The notes under the pieces were generated by a model. That model had not been told where the DNA came from. It searched no databases and saw only the letters and a list, made by a program, of their open reading frames with translations. A DNA stretch of 64,000 bases from Rattus norvegicus (lineage: Eukaryota > Chordata > Mammalia > Rodentia > Muridae), in the NCBI RefSeq assembly GCF_036323735.1, contig NC_086032.1:54338599-54402598 (forward strand), given 5' to 3'. The position numbers and the translations under genes are program-made. The stretch's first letter is position 1. Each line of letters begins with the position of its first letter. Below, one piece after another: positions 10,470 through 22,110 of this stretch.

Positions 10470-11660
10470 ATTTTTTTATTAACTTGAGTATTTCTTATAT
10501 ACATTTCAAGTGTTATTCCCTTTCCCGGTTTCCGGGCAAACATCCCCCTCCCCTCTCCCCTTCCTTATGGGTGTTCCCCTCCCAACCCTCCCCCCATTGC
10601 CGCCCTCCCCCCATAGTCTAGTTCACTGGGGGTTCAGTCTTAGCAGGACCCAGGGCTTCCCCTTCCACTGGTGCTCTTACTAGGATATTCATTGCTACCT
10701 ATGGGGTCAGAGTCCAGGGTCAGTCCATGTATAGTCTTTAGGTAGTGGCTTAGTCCCTGGAAGCTCTGGTTGCTTGACATTGTTGTACTTTTGGGGTCTC
10801 GAGCCCCTTCAAGCTCTTCCAGTTCTTTCTCTGATTCCTTCAATAGGGGACCTATTCTCAGTTCAGTGTTTTGCTGCTGGCATTCGCCTCTGTATTTGCT
10901 GTATTCTGGCTGTGTCTCTCAGGAGCAATCTACATCCGGCTCCTGTTGGTCTGCACTTCTTTGCTTCATCCATCTTGTCTAATTGGGTGGCTGTATATGT
11001 ATGGGCCACATGTGGGGCAGGCTCTGAATGGGTGTTGCTTCAGTCTCTGTTTTAATCTTTGCCTCTCCCTTCCCTGCCAAGGGTATTCTTTTTCCTCATT
11101 TAAAGAAGGAGTGAAGCATTCACATTTTGATCATCCGTCTTGAGTTTCGTTTGTTCTAGGGATCTAGGGTAATTCAAGCATTTGGGCTAATAGCCACTTA
11201 TCAATGAGTGCATACCGTATGTCTTTCTGTGATTGGGTTAGCTCACTCAGGATGATGTTTTCCAGTTCCAACCATTTGCCTACGAATTTCATAAACTCGT
11301 TGTTTTTGATAGCTGAGTAATATTTCATTGTGTAGATGTACCACATTTTCTGTATCCATTCCTCTGTTGAAGGGCATCTGGGTTCTTTCCAGTTTCTGGC
11401 TATTATAAATAAGGCTGCGATGAACATAGTGGAGCACGTGTCTCTTTTATATGTTGAGGCATCTTTTGGGTAGATGCCCAAGAGAGGTATAGCTGGATCC
11501 TCAGGCAGTTCAATGTCCAATTTTCTGAGGAACCTCCAGACTGATTTCCAGAATGGTTTTACCAGTCTGCAATCCCACCAACAATGGAGGAGTGTTCCTC
11601 TTTCTCCACATCCTCGCCAGCATCTGCTGTCACCTGAGTTTTTGATCTTAGCCATTCTCA
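10470..11660 (-). mobile_element. 5'-truncated LINE-1 (3' UTR and ORF2 C-terminus)
   Basis: A poly(T) run at 10471-10477 is followed by the canonical young 3' UTR and the ORF2 C-terminal region. The copy is truncated near 11660, just after the segment gatcttagccattctcac. No target-site duplication could be defined, because the ID element occupies the 3' flank. Confidence 0.93.
11164..11659 (-). pseudogene. L1 ORF2 C-terminal fragment
   Basis: This encodes the end of ORF2, including the cysteine-rich motif CWRGCGERGTLLHCWWDC and the [18 protein letters not shown] segment. A 2-base deletion near 11215 moves the last residues into another frame, so the normal ending SLISGY becomes [17 protein letters not shown]. 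The open frame runs on to 11877 only because the flank has no stop; that extension is SINE and unique DNA, not L1 protein. Confidence 0.85.
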
Positions 11661-11734
11661 CATTTTTAATCCTGAAAATTTTAGGGTCTACATACAAACC
11701 AAAAACAGCTTTTAGAATTGCATAGTAGTCAAAA

Positions 11735-11915
11735 ATGTCAGCAGGCAAAGGTACTTTTCTCAATGCCTTATGACCCGAGTATGAACCCCTGGACTCAGAT
11801 ATTGGAAGATTCCTGTAAAGTGTCTTCTGCCCTCTGTGTGTGCTCCATGGTATAACTGTACAACACCACAAGCACACCCATAATCTCTAACCCACAAATA
11901 CATAGATTTATTTTT
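11735..11915 (+). mobile_element. B4/RSINE1-like SINE, diverged
   Basis: The pattern tgacccgagtatgaacccctggac, then a purine spacer, then tgtcttctgccctctgtgtg, then an A-rich end, follows the tRNA-derived B4/RSINE1 layout (cctgagttcgatccccagg ... gtcctctgacctccac). The divergence is high, so the family name is from memory. Confidence 0.6.
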
Positions 11916-12799
11916 TAAAAAGTCACATTAAATATACATATATAAATACTCATGCATGTACCTGTATACCCATAGATACTTAGATGTATGATAAATTGAT
12001 AGAAGAAAGAAACACAAAGTTTTCAAAAACTGTATTTAGTTTTTATTTTTCATTAAAAAAACTACAAAAAACATATTTCAGCAGATTTCATAAAGGACAC
12101 AAGAAAGTGAAGAGTTCACTGTGCACTGATTGGTGTAGACATGAAAGGAAGTAAGATATTGCTGTAATTTCCTGAGCTTCACAATCATATTTCTTAGATG
12201 AGGTAGACAAAATAAAGTTAAATAAAATGTAAAATAAAATAAAAGCTGGGGAGATGGGGAAGTTATAGCCTAGTTCTGAGCAAGCATGTATACTGGTTCT
12301 GTTGGTTGTTAGTTTTAAAAATATTTAAATGCATGCAATAATTTAAAAGAATGTTTTCAGTCTACTTCACAATGACAACTAATTTATAAAATATTTGAGA
12401 ACAATTTCTTAGAACAACATTTAGAAACACCACAACCAGGGATATTAAGACATCCATTTTTATTATCAAGTGAGGAGAAAAATCTCCTAAATTATGGCAC
12501 TTAAAATTGAAAAAGCATAACCTACATATTTATGTAAGTTTTTCATGTTTATGCAATTTATCATAAAAGTAAAAAATACAATTTTATGAACATAAAACTT
12601 TAATATAACAAAGATTGAGTCATCAACTAACTAAACAGAAGAAAATTAGAGTAAATAAATCACGAATTAGCAAAAGGAAAGAAATAATGGGTAGAAGATG
12701 AGAGTTAAAATGTATTAATACACTTAAATCTTAATTATTTTTTACTAGAGAAGTTTTCTTTTGGTAAAAGAGGAGTGCTTAATGTTGTGTGATCTTAAT

Positions 12800-12965
12800 A
12801 AATATAAAATAAAGCTGACTGGTTGCTTTAATGTGTCCCTGATCCTTTTTCATGCAATTCTGCCATCGTTGTGAGAGCTTCGCATGAGCCTTCTCAACAT
12901 TGAGTACATCCATCTTCGCAGGTCAAAAAACAAATTGGGAATAATTCTCAGTGACGGCTGCATGA
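12800..12965 (-). pseudogene. Possible mariner-type transposase C-terminal remnant
   Basis: One minus-strand frame reads AHAKLSQRWQNCMKKDQGHI. The spacing K-L-x-x-R-W-Q-x-C resembles the C-terminal end of mariner transposases, whose usual form is L-x-x-R-W-x-x-C followed by D-G. One residue appears inserted before the glycine, and the frame has a stop upstream. I see no terminal inverted repeats or DDE/D residues. This is a weak family guess. Confidence 0.3.
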
Positions 12966-13386
12966 AGTCTTGATATTGAACTGTATATTAACTTATATCC
13001 TCATATCAGTGGCCCTCACTTTCATTTTTCTCTGTGTGCATTTTGGTGCTTTAGTCAATTAAAACCTATTGACAGAGTTTCAGAAAAGATTAATTATCAA
13101 AAAATATTTGAGTATTTTAATTAGGAAATCAAAAATCTTATTATTTTAAATAGTCAACTTTTACAAAGTAATGAATGCATGGAGATATGCTAAGAAACAT
13201 GTAGGTCTCAGAGCAAGTGTGGTTGTGTTTCAAAACTTTCTTAAAATTAAATTGCTAACTACTTTTATTTATTAACACTAATGAAAAGAGAAACAGTATT
13301 GTATCTTAAAAATGTATGAAAATCTGTACTTTTGCTGTGTTGTAGATAAGATTGTAAATTTACCATAACACATCCTACATTACAGG

Positions 13387-13409
13387 CACACACACACACA
13401 CACACACAC
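13387..13409. repeat. (CA)n microsatellite
   Basis: About 11 CA units. Confidence 0.95.
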
Positions 13410-14073
13410 GATCACACATCTGGCAAAAGACAATGAATAAAGTAAGCAATTGTTAGAATTTCAAAAATAATTTTGAAAAACCAGCAAAGAAATAAATGAG
13501 ATACATTTCAGACTTCACTATTGTATATAAAAATATTCATAATATCTTTGACACTAACTGGCAAAAGTGATTATTTCCTTGGTATAAAATGGAATAATAA
13601 AGATATTATCCAACCATTAGTAAGACATTTTCAAGATTTCTATTTAAAGGTGATTTTTTTTAACCAAAATTACTAGCAGGATATCTTCACAAGATAAAAG
13701 ATGCTATGAGCTTCCAGTTTCTAACTGTGCCCTGAGGTGACCCTGTGACACACTTCACTTTACCCAGATCGCATGGGTAGAGAACTGAATTCTCAGAACT
13801 GCAGACAATACTGAGAACACAGAAGAGACTACCACTTCCGCTCAAATTCCTATCCCAAGAGGAATCTGCCTGGAGCCCTCTGGACACAGGAACCAAGGAA
13901 CATTCCAGAGAGGATCCTTCTGTTTTCTGCCTGCCAACAAAGCTGAACCTGTGACACAGCTCTCTGTACCTAGAACCTGCTAGGAGAAAGCCAGTCTCAG
14001 GAGTGCTGACACACTGGCATACAGGAGGGACAAGCCACTGTCAGAGCCAGCAAGACCAATCAGGGATAATCAG

Positions 14074-14409
14074 TTGCCAAGAGGCAAGGGAAAGGACAAA
14101 AGCAACAGAATCCAAGACCACTTGGTATCATCAGAACTCAGTTCCCCCAACACACCAAGAAATGGATACCTCAACACACCAGAAAAGCAAAAATTTGATT
14201 TAAAATCACAACTCATAATGATGTTAGGGGACTTTAAGAAGGATGAACTCTCAATCCTGAATATCTATGCTCCAAATGCAAGGGCAACTACATTCAGAAA
14301 AGAAAAAAAACTTAATAAAGGTCAAAGCACACATTACATCTCACACAGTAATAGTGGGAGACTTCAACACTTGACTCATCAATGGACAGATCATGGAAAC
14401 AGAAAATAA
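14074..14409 (+). pseudogene. In-frame L1 ORF1-ORF2 fusion
   Basis: The frame opens with MPRGKGKDKSNRIQDHLVSS, the ORF1 N-terminus, and proceeds to LIMMLGDFKKD. It then passes directly into [16 protein letters not shown], which is ORF2 endonuclease sequence around the conserved YAPN motif. The junction at 14241-14245 lies in a GATG that both parent sequences plausibly share, so a microhomology deletion of about 1.4 kb can explain it. The frame stays open until 14409, where the endonuclease reading is lost by small indels. The endonuclease catalytic Asn and Glu near its N-terminus are absent, so no activity is expected. Confidence 0.8.
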
Positions 14410-16729
14410 ACACAGACACAGAGAAAATAACAGAAATTTTGAACCTAATGGTTTTAACAGATAAATATGGAACATTTCATGATAAAACAAAAGAATATAC
14501 TTTCTTTTCAGCACCTCATGGTATCTTCTCTAAAATTTTCCATATAATTTGTCACAAAGCAGGTATCAACAGATATAAGATGATTAAAATAATCTCATGC
14601 ATCATATCAGATCACCACAGACTAAGGCTAGTATTCACTAACAATAAAAACAACAGAAAGGCCACATACAAATGGAAGTAGAACAATATTCTACTCAATA
14701 ACTGGGTCAGGAAGAAATTAAGAAAAAAATAAAAGGCTTTTTAGAATTTAATAAGAATCAACAAAACAAGGAGCTGGTTCTTTGGGAAAATAAACAAGAT
14801 AGATAAGCCCTTAGCCAGGCTAACTAGTGGGCACAGAGAGAGTATCCAAAGTAACAAAATCAGATATGAAAGAGAGACATAAGAACAGAAACAGATGAAA
14901 TTAAAAAAAATCATCAGATCCTACTACAAAGCCTATATTCAACAAAACTGGAAAATCTGGAGGAAATGGACAATTTTCTAGGCAAATACCAGGTACCAAA
15001 GTTAAATCAGGATCAGATAAACCATCTAAACAGTCCCATAACTCCTGAAGAACTAGAAGCAATCATTAAAGTCTCCCAACCAGGACCAGATGGGTTTAGT
15101 GCAGAATTCTATAAAACCTTCATAGAAGACCTAACACCAATACTTTCCAAACTATTCCAGAAAATACAAACAGAAGAATGCTACCCAATTCCATCTATGA
15201 AAACACATAGAGTTAGAAAGAACAATATATAAATTCATTTGGAATAACATAAAACAAGGGAATGTGAAAATTATCCTCAACGATAAAAGAACATCTGGGG
15301 GAATTACCATTCCTGGCTGCAAGCTGTATTACAGAACAGTAGTCATAAAAACACAATGATACTGGTATAGGGACAAAATGGTAGATCAATGGAATAGAAT
15401 TGAAGACCTAAAAGGACCCCACACACCTATGGTCACTTGATCTTTGACAAAGGAGCTAAAAACATCCATTGGAAAAAAAGATTTTCAACAAATGGTGCTG
15501 GTTAAATTGGGTGTCAATATGTAAAGGAATAAAAATTGATCTATTCTAGTGATCCAGTACAAAGCTCATGTCCAAGTGGATCAAGGACCTCCACATAAAA
15601 CCAAATACACACAAACTATTAGAAAAAAATTAAGGGAAGAGCCTCAAACACATGGGCACTACAGAAAATTTCATGATCAAAACACCAATGGCTTATGTTC
15701 TATAGATAGCAATGAATAGCCTAGTAAGGGCACCAGTGGAAGGGTGAGCCCTTGGCCCTGCCAAGGCTGCACCCCTAGTGAACGGGTTTCTTGGGGGAAG
15801 GGCGGTAATGGGGGGAGGTTTGGGAGGGAGCACCCATATAGAAGGGAAGCGGGAGGGGTTAGGGAGATGTTGGCCTTGAAACCGGGAAAGGGAATAACAT
15901 TTAAAATATAAATAAGAAATACCCAATTTAATAAAGATAAAAAAAAAGAATTGACAAATGGGACTTCATAAAATTGCAAAGCATCTGTAAGATAAAGGAT
16001 ACTGTCATTAGGCCAAAATGGCAACCAACAGATTGGGAAAAGTTGTTTACCAATTCTACCTCTAATATATACAAGGAACTCAAGAAGTTATACTCCAGAG
16101 AATCAAATAACCCTATTTAAAATAGGGTACAGAGCTAAACAAATTCTCAATTAAGGAATATTGAATGGCTGAGAAGTACCTAAAGAAATGTTCAATATCC
16201 TTAGTCATCAAGGAAATGCAAATCTAAACAACGCTGAGATTCAACCTCACACCAGTCAGAATGGCTAGTTTAAAAAACTCAGGTGACAATAGATGCTGGC
16301 CAGGATGTGGAGAAAGAGTAACACTCCTCCATTGTTGGTGGGATTGCAAACTGGTACAACCACTCTGGAAATCATTCTGGAGGTTCCTCAGTATATTGCA
16401 CATAGTATTATCTGAGTAACCAGCTATATCACTAGTGGGCATATACCCAAAGATGCTCCAATGTATAACAAAGATACATGCCCCAGTGTGTTCATAGCGG
16501 TCTTATCTATAATAGGCAGAAGCTGAAATGAACCATGATGTTCTTCAACAGAAGAACGCATTCAGAAAATGTTTTACATTTACACAATGGAGTACTATCC
16601 ATCTATTAAAAACAATGACTTCATGAAATTCATAGGTAAATTCATGGAACTAGAAAATATCTTCCTGAATGAGGGAATTCAATTCCAAAACACACACATG
16701 GTATGCACTCACGGATAAGTGGATATTAG
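14246..16729 (+). pseudogene. L1 ORF2 remnants, frameshifted and deleted
   Basis: Successive frames match ORF2: the endonuclease end (DHHRLRLVF near 14610), the segment before the reverse transcriptase (14966-15232, ending [18 protein letters not shown] and onward), then the C-terminal region from KFIW to the terminal TAG at 16727-16729. Deletion junctions lie near 14752 and 15205. The second removes the reverse transcriptase palm with its FADD motif. The nested fragment at 15702-15948 interrupts the rest. There are several stops and shifts. Confidence 0.88.
15702..15948 (+). mobile_element. Short LINE-1 3' UTR fragment nested inside ORF2
   Basis: The fragment starts atagatagcaatgaatagcc, runs through the G-rich tract, and ends in an A run at 15939-15947. 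This is the last 240 bp of an L1 3' UTR placed within ORF2 sequence. Compared with intact copies, the host ORF2 lacks about 6-7 bases at the join (aagatc), and there is no target-site duplication. Confidence 0.88.
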
Positions 16730-17509
16730 CCCAAAAGCTCGGATTGCCCAAGATACACTCCACAGACCACAAGAAGCTCAAAAAGAAGGAGGACCGAAGT
16801 GCAAATGCTTCAGTCCTTCTTAGAAAGGGAAACAAAAATATTCATAGGAGAAGATAAGGTAACAATGTTTGGAGCAGGAACTGAAGGAAAGGTCATTAAG
16901 AGACTTCCCCACCTGAGGATTAATCCCATATACATAAAACCACTAGACCCAGACAATATTGCTGATACCAAGAAGTGCATGCTGACAGGAGGCTTATATA
17001 GCTGTCTCTTGAGAGGTTCTGCCAGAGCCTGAAAAATACAGAGGCAGATGCCTGCAGCCACTCATTGAACTAGAATGGGTTCCCCTGGAGGAGTTAGAGA
17101 AAGGATCGAAGGAGGTGAAGGGGTTTGAAACCCCATAAGAACAATACCAACCCACCAGTGCTCCTGGGGACTAAACAACCATCCAAAGATAACACATGGA
17201 CAGACCCATGGTTCCAGGTGCATATGTACCAGTGGATGGCCTTGTTGCAGATCAATGGTAAGAGAAGCCTTTGGTTCTGCCAGGTGTCAACCTCCCAGTG
17301 TCCGGGAATGTCATGGCAGAGAGTTGGAAAGTGATGGGTGGATCTGTGGGGTAATATCCCCATAGAAGAATTAAGAGGGGGATGGGATAGGGGACTTTAT
17401 GAACAGGTGATAACATTTGAATTGTAAATAAATAAAACAATATCCAATGAAAAAGATGCTATGAATTATCATTTATGTTTTCATTCTTTTAATTTTGATT
17501 TAGTTATGT

Positions 17510-17712
17510 TTTGTATATAATTGTGGTACCTGTTTATATGTATTCTAAATACACGCATGCCTAGTGTCCACAGGGAGGAGAAGAGGCATAAGTTTCTGTA
17601 CAAGTAATTTCAGGAAAGTTTGTCAATCATCATATGAGTTAGGGAAACTATACACAGGCCTTCTGCAAGAGCACCAAGTGCTCTTAACCTCTGGGTCACC
17701 TTGTTAGACTAT
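17510..17712 (-). mobile_element. B3-like SINE, diverged
   Basis: The right part, gcaagagcaccaagtgctctt then aacctctgggtcacc, matches the reversed A-box end of B2/B3 SINEs (tgctcttaaccactgagcca). Upstream, the pattern through cacagggaggagaagaggca fits the reversed body. Confidence 0.6.
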
Positions 17713-19182
17713 TCTGGTTTACCTTAATGTAAGTGGTAACAACTCATCTATGACACAGTCAAGAGAAGTCATTGTGATGTGGGAGTAGGTAAATGTAGAA
17801 ATACAAAGGTCCTTAGACCTTGCTTAAATCAAATGAGGAAAAGGACAGAAATACTAGCAGGGAAGAGTCTGTAGTCAATGTCTAAAATTGTAAAATTCTC
17901 TCTTTCAGTTTTGGCCGAGCTTAGAAATTTCTTTTAAAGTATTTTCCAGTATGGTTAATATTGACCATCTGATCCTTTCAAGATGATTGCTTTGAGATAT
18001 TTCCAAGGGAATCTCTGTAAGGTTAATAGTTAAGCCCTCACCTGAGCCTCTCACCCAGAGTCAAGGACCATTTTGCTGTTTTGATTCCAAAGTATATTTA
18101 ATCATTTCACAGCTTTTGATCTAGTCATGAAGTAGTCACTACATAAATGCTTACTGTTCCAATAAAACTGCATTTAATTTAATTGTGATTACTAATATGA
18201 ATTGTCTATTTGACAGAATCTAGGTTCATATGGAAGATGGACGTCTGGACATCTTTATGTGCAGTTACATTGCATGTATTGCATGTAGTAGAAGTCCAGC
18301 GCATGACATTTCAGATTCTACAAAGAACTACACTATGTATAGTAATTTTTCCCTAAGAATCTGATTTTATTCTTTCCATGCCCAGAGGATCTACATGAAC
18401 ATAACTTTATATAGAATGCCATAATGGCATAGTAAATTTCAAGACAGAAAAACATCCAGGTTGTTTTGAGAAAGAACATGCTATTTTATAATACATTAAC
18501 ACCACAGAAAAATTTCCACTGATACTAGTATTACTAGGAAAGTTTTCCAGAGAGCAAAACTACATCTGCAGCATCATAGTCCTTGCTTCTCATGATTGTA
18601 AATGAACTTTAATAAGCTTTCTTAATTATTACTAAGACTTGGCTAAACCCCAATAGTTGAGGCAGTCCTATAAAATGTTTAATCTGTTTTAGCACAATCA
18701 CTGGGCAGACTACCCCCACTCTATACTTTTCTATGTGCTAGACTGTTATCTTCCCAGCTGTGCTCCCCAAGTACTTGTGTTAAATCTTGCCCAGGGTTAT
18801 TTCTATTCCATCATTCTGTTCTCAGAATCCACTTCTCCTAGTCACATGCTCACAATCCATCTCTACACATAGAGGTCTCCTTCTCTCTTTAATTCTGTCC
18901 CTCATTCTTTTCCCTCTCTCCTTGAGGTCAATATGTGAGATCCTACCTATGTAAGTGAATCTTTGCCTACCTCTATTCTTACCAATAATTCACTGTAACC
19001 AATTTTATTTAATAAATGAAAGAATGGCATAAACACTATTTGTCTCCATTTACAAACCAAGCTTGAATTAAAAAAGAAGGCTACAAAGCCCCAGCTCCAG
19101 TAACGGACCATGAGTCCCAGGAAGTAGACCAAGGGCACTAGTTCTAGAACAGAACATAAAATCCAGAAACAAGGTTATAAAC
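17713..19182. other. Unique DNA, no gene recognised
   Basis: I recognise no repeat or gene here. A pyrimidine-rich patch lies at 18870-18920. The 63-codon minus frame at 18947-19138 has no recognisable motif. Confidence 0.5.
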
Positions 19183-19794
19183 CTATCTTTTTTCCATTGG
19201 GTGGTTTTTGCACCTTTGTCAAAAATCAAGTGACCATATGTGTGGGGGTCACTTCTGGGTCTTCAGTTCTATTCCACTTGTCTATCTCTCTGTCTCTGTA
19301 CCATATCATGCAGTTTTTATCACTATTGCTCTGTAATACTGCTTGAGTTCAGGGATAATGATTCCCCTGGAAGTCCTTTTATGGTTGAGTTATCCTGCAT
19401 TTTTTATTATTCCAGATGAATTTGCAAATTGTTCTGTCTAACTCTCTGAAGAATTGGATTGGAATTTTGATGAGGATTGCATTAAATCTGTAGATCGCTT
19501 TTGGTAAAATGGACGTTTTTACTATATTAAACTTGCCAATCCATGACCATGGGAGATCTTTCCATCTTCTGAGGTCTTCTTCAATTTCTTTCTTCAGAGA
19601 CTTGAAGTTCTTATAATACAGATCTTTTATTGGCTAGGTTAAAGTCACACCGAAGTACTTTATATTATTTGGGTCTATTATGAAGGGTGTCGTTTCACTA
19701 ATTTCTTTCTCGGCTTGTTTCTCTTTTGTGTAGAGGAAGGCTACTGATTTATTTGAGTTAATTTTATGCCCTGCCACTTTGCTGAAAGTGTTTT

Positions 19795-20175
19795 TCAGGT
19801 TAGTAGTTCTCTGGTGAAACTTTTGGGATCACTTAAATATACTATCATATCATCTGCAAATAGTGATATTTTGACTTCTTCTTTTCCAATCTGCATCCGC
19901 TTGATCTCCATTTGTTGTCTGATTGCTCTGGCTAGAATTTCAAGAACTATATTGAATAAGTAGGAAGAGAGTGGGCAGCCTTGTCTACTCCCTGATTTTA
20001 GTGGGATTGCTTCAAGTTTCTCTCCAATTATTTTAATGTTAGCTACTGGTTTGCTGTATATGGCTTTTACTATGTATAGGTATGGGCCTTGAATTCCTAT
20101 TCTTTCCAGGACTTTTAACATGAATGGGTGTTGAATTTTGTCAAATGCTTTCTCAGCGTCTAATGAAATGATCAT
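19795..20175 (-). pseudogene. L1 ORF2 reverse-transcriptase fragment
   Basis: An uninterrupted 126-residue stretch contains the motif A region ([15 protein letters not shown]), the RQGCPLS block, and the catalytic FADD motif ([13 protein letters not shown]). Further ORF2 frames of the same copy follow at 20873-21085 (the thumb-proximal charged segment) and 21169-21435 (endonuclease, including [13 protein letters not shown]). These are separated by frameshifts, so no full ORF2 protein can be made. Confidence 0.9.
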
Positions 20176-21570
20176 GTGGTTTTGTTCTTTCCGGTTGTTT
20201 ATATAATGGATTACGTGGATGGTTTTTCATATAATAAGCCATAGCTGCATGCCTGGGACGAAGCCTACTTGATCATGTTGGAAGATTGTTTTGATATGCT
20301 CTTGGATTCGGTTTGCAAGAATTTTATTGCGTAGTTTTGCATTGATATTCATAAGGGAAATTGGACGGAAATTCTCTTTCTTTGTTGGGTCTTTGTGTGG
20401 TTTAGGTATAAGAGTAATTGTGGCTTCATAGAAGGAAGTTGGTAGTGATCCATCTCTTTCAATTTTTTGGAATAATTTGGATAGTATTGGTATGAGGTCT
20501 CCTATGAAGTTCTGATAGAATTCTGCCCTGATCCCGTCTTCACCTGGGCTCTTTTTGGTTGGGGACTTTAATGACTGCTTCTATTTTGTTAGGAGTTATG
20601 GGGTAGTTAAAATGGTTTATGTGTTCCTGATTTAACTTCAGTACATGGTATCTGTCTAGGAAATTGTCCCTTTCCTGCAGATTTTCAAGTTTTGTTGAAT
20701 ATAGGCTTTTAGAGTAAGATCTGATGATTTTTTGAATTTCCTTTGAATTTGTAGTTATGTCTCCCTTTTCATTTCTGATTTTGTTAATTTGTGCACACTC
20801 TCTGTGTCCTCTTCATTGTCTGGCTAAGGTTTTTTCCTTCTTGTTGATTTTCTCAAATAACCAACTTTTAGTTCAGTTGATTCTTTGTATGGTCCTTTTT
20901 GTTTCTACTTTGTTTATTGCAGCTCTGATTTTGATTATTTCCTCCCTTCTACTCCTCCTGAGTGTATTTGCTTCTTTTTGTTCTAGAGCTTTTAGATGTG
21001 CTGTCAAGCTGCTGATATATGCTCTCTCCTGTTTCTTTCTGCAGGCACTTAGAGCTATGAGTTTTCCTCTTAGCACAGCTTTCATTGTGTCCCATAAGTT
21101 TGGGTTTGTTGTACCATTTTCATTAATTTCTAAGAAGTCTTTAATTTCTTTCTTTATTTCTTCCTTGATCAGATTATCATTGAGTAGAGTTTATTCAACT
21201 TCCAGGTATATTTGGGCATTCTTCCCTTATTGTTATTGAAGACCAGCTTTAGCCCGTGGTGGTCTGATAGGACGCATGGGATTATTTCTATGTTTCTGTA
21301 TCTGTTGAGGCCTGTTTTATGACCAATTATATGGTCAGTTTTGGAGAAAGTACTATGAGGTGGTGAGATTAAGGTATATTCTTTTGTTTTAGGATAGAAT
21401 GTTCTATAAACATCTGTTAAGAGCATATGGTTCAAGACTTCTCTTAGTCTATCTATGTCTCTATTTCATTTTTGTTTCTATGAGTTGTCTAATGATGAGA
21501 GTGGGGTTTTGAAATTTCCTAATACCATTCTGTGAGGTGCAATGTGCGATTTGAGCTTTAGTGAGGTTTC

Positions 21571-21659
21571 TTTTTTTTTTTTCCTGGAGCTGGGGATCGA
21601 ACCCAGGGCCTTGCGCTTCCTAGGCAAGCACTCTACCACTGAGCTAAATCCCCAACCCC
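21571..21659 (-). mobile_element. ID SINE inserted in the L1 ORF2 endonuclease region
   Basis: The full ID body is present, with B box GGTTCGATCC (minus strand, 21594-21603), A box TAGCTCAGTGG, and a T run (A tail) at 21571-21582. A direct repeat, gtgaggtttctttt, at 21561-21574 and 21660-21673 is the target-site duplication. Its first 10 bases are unambiguous and the rest merges with the tail. The ID is therefore younger than the host L1. Confidence 0.97.
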
Positions 21660-22110
21660 GTGAGGTTTCTTTTATGTATGTAGGTGCCCTTGTATTTGGA
21701 GCATAGATATTTAGAATTGAGAGTTCATCTTTGTGGATTTTTCCCTTGATGAATATGAAGTGTCCTTCCTTATCTTTTTTGATGAATTTTAGTTGAAAAT
21801 CAATTTTATTTGATATTAGAATAGCTACTCCAGCTTGCTTCTTCAGACAATTTTCTCGGAAAGTTGTTTTCTAGTCTTTCACTCTGAGGTAGTGTCTGTC
21901 TTTGTCTCTGCAATGTGTTAATCTAGGCAGCAGAATGCAGGGTCCATATTGTGTACCAGTTTGTTAATCTCTGTCTTTTTATTGGAGAGTTCAGACCATT
22001 GATTCTGAGAGATATTAAGGAATAGTGATTATTGCTTCCTGTTATATTCATATTTGGATGTGAGTTTATGTTTGTGTGCTTTTCTACTCTTTGTTTTGTT
22101 GCCAAGACGA

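Larger units (their letters stand above)
11916..13695. other. AT-rich unique DNA with a few small repeats
   Basis: A possible B4-like scrap lies at 12245-12300 (gctggggagatgg ... gcaagcatg). The possible mariner remnant and a (CA)n run are listed separately. No host gene is seen. Confidence 0.5.
13710..17450 (+). mobile_element. Old LINE-1 with target-site duplications and three internal deletions
   Basis: The plus strand carries a 5' UTR (13710-14073), an ORF1 start, ORF2 pieces, a 3' UTR and an A-rich end (about 17425-17450). A 14-bp direct repeat, aaaagatgctatga, flanks it at 13696-13709 and 17451-17464. These are therefore the true ends of one insertion. The length is 3.74 kb against about 6.5 kb for a complete copy. 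The missing parts are ORF1 residue ~58 through the first third of the ORF2 endonuclease, ~0.26 kb before the reverse transcriptase, and ~1 kb of the reverse transcriptase. A short L1 3' fragment is nested at 15702-15948. Divergence from the young copies shows it is older. Confidence 0.93.

Noticed and set aside
11660..11877. N-terminal extension of the 237-codon minus frame
   Set aside because: This part is flanking DNA and a B4-like SINE read through by chance; L1 sequence stops at about 11660.
14241..14245. RNA splicing as the source of the ORF1-ORF2 junction
   Set aside because: The acceptor side lacks a pyrimidine tract and the exact break needs non-consensus sites. A shared GATG microhomology explains it more simply. 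Not excluded.
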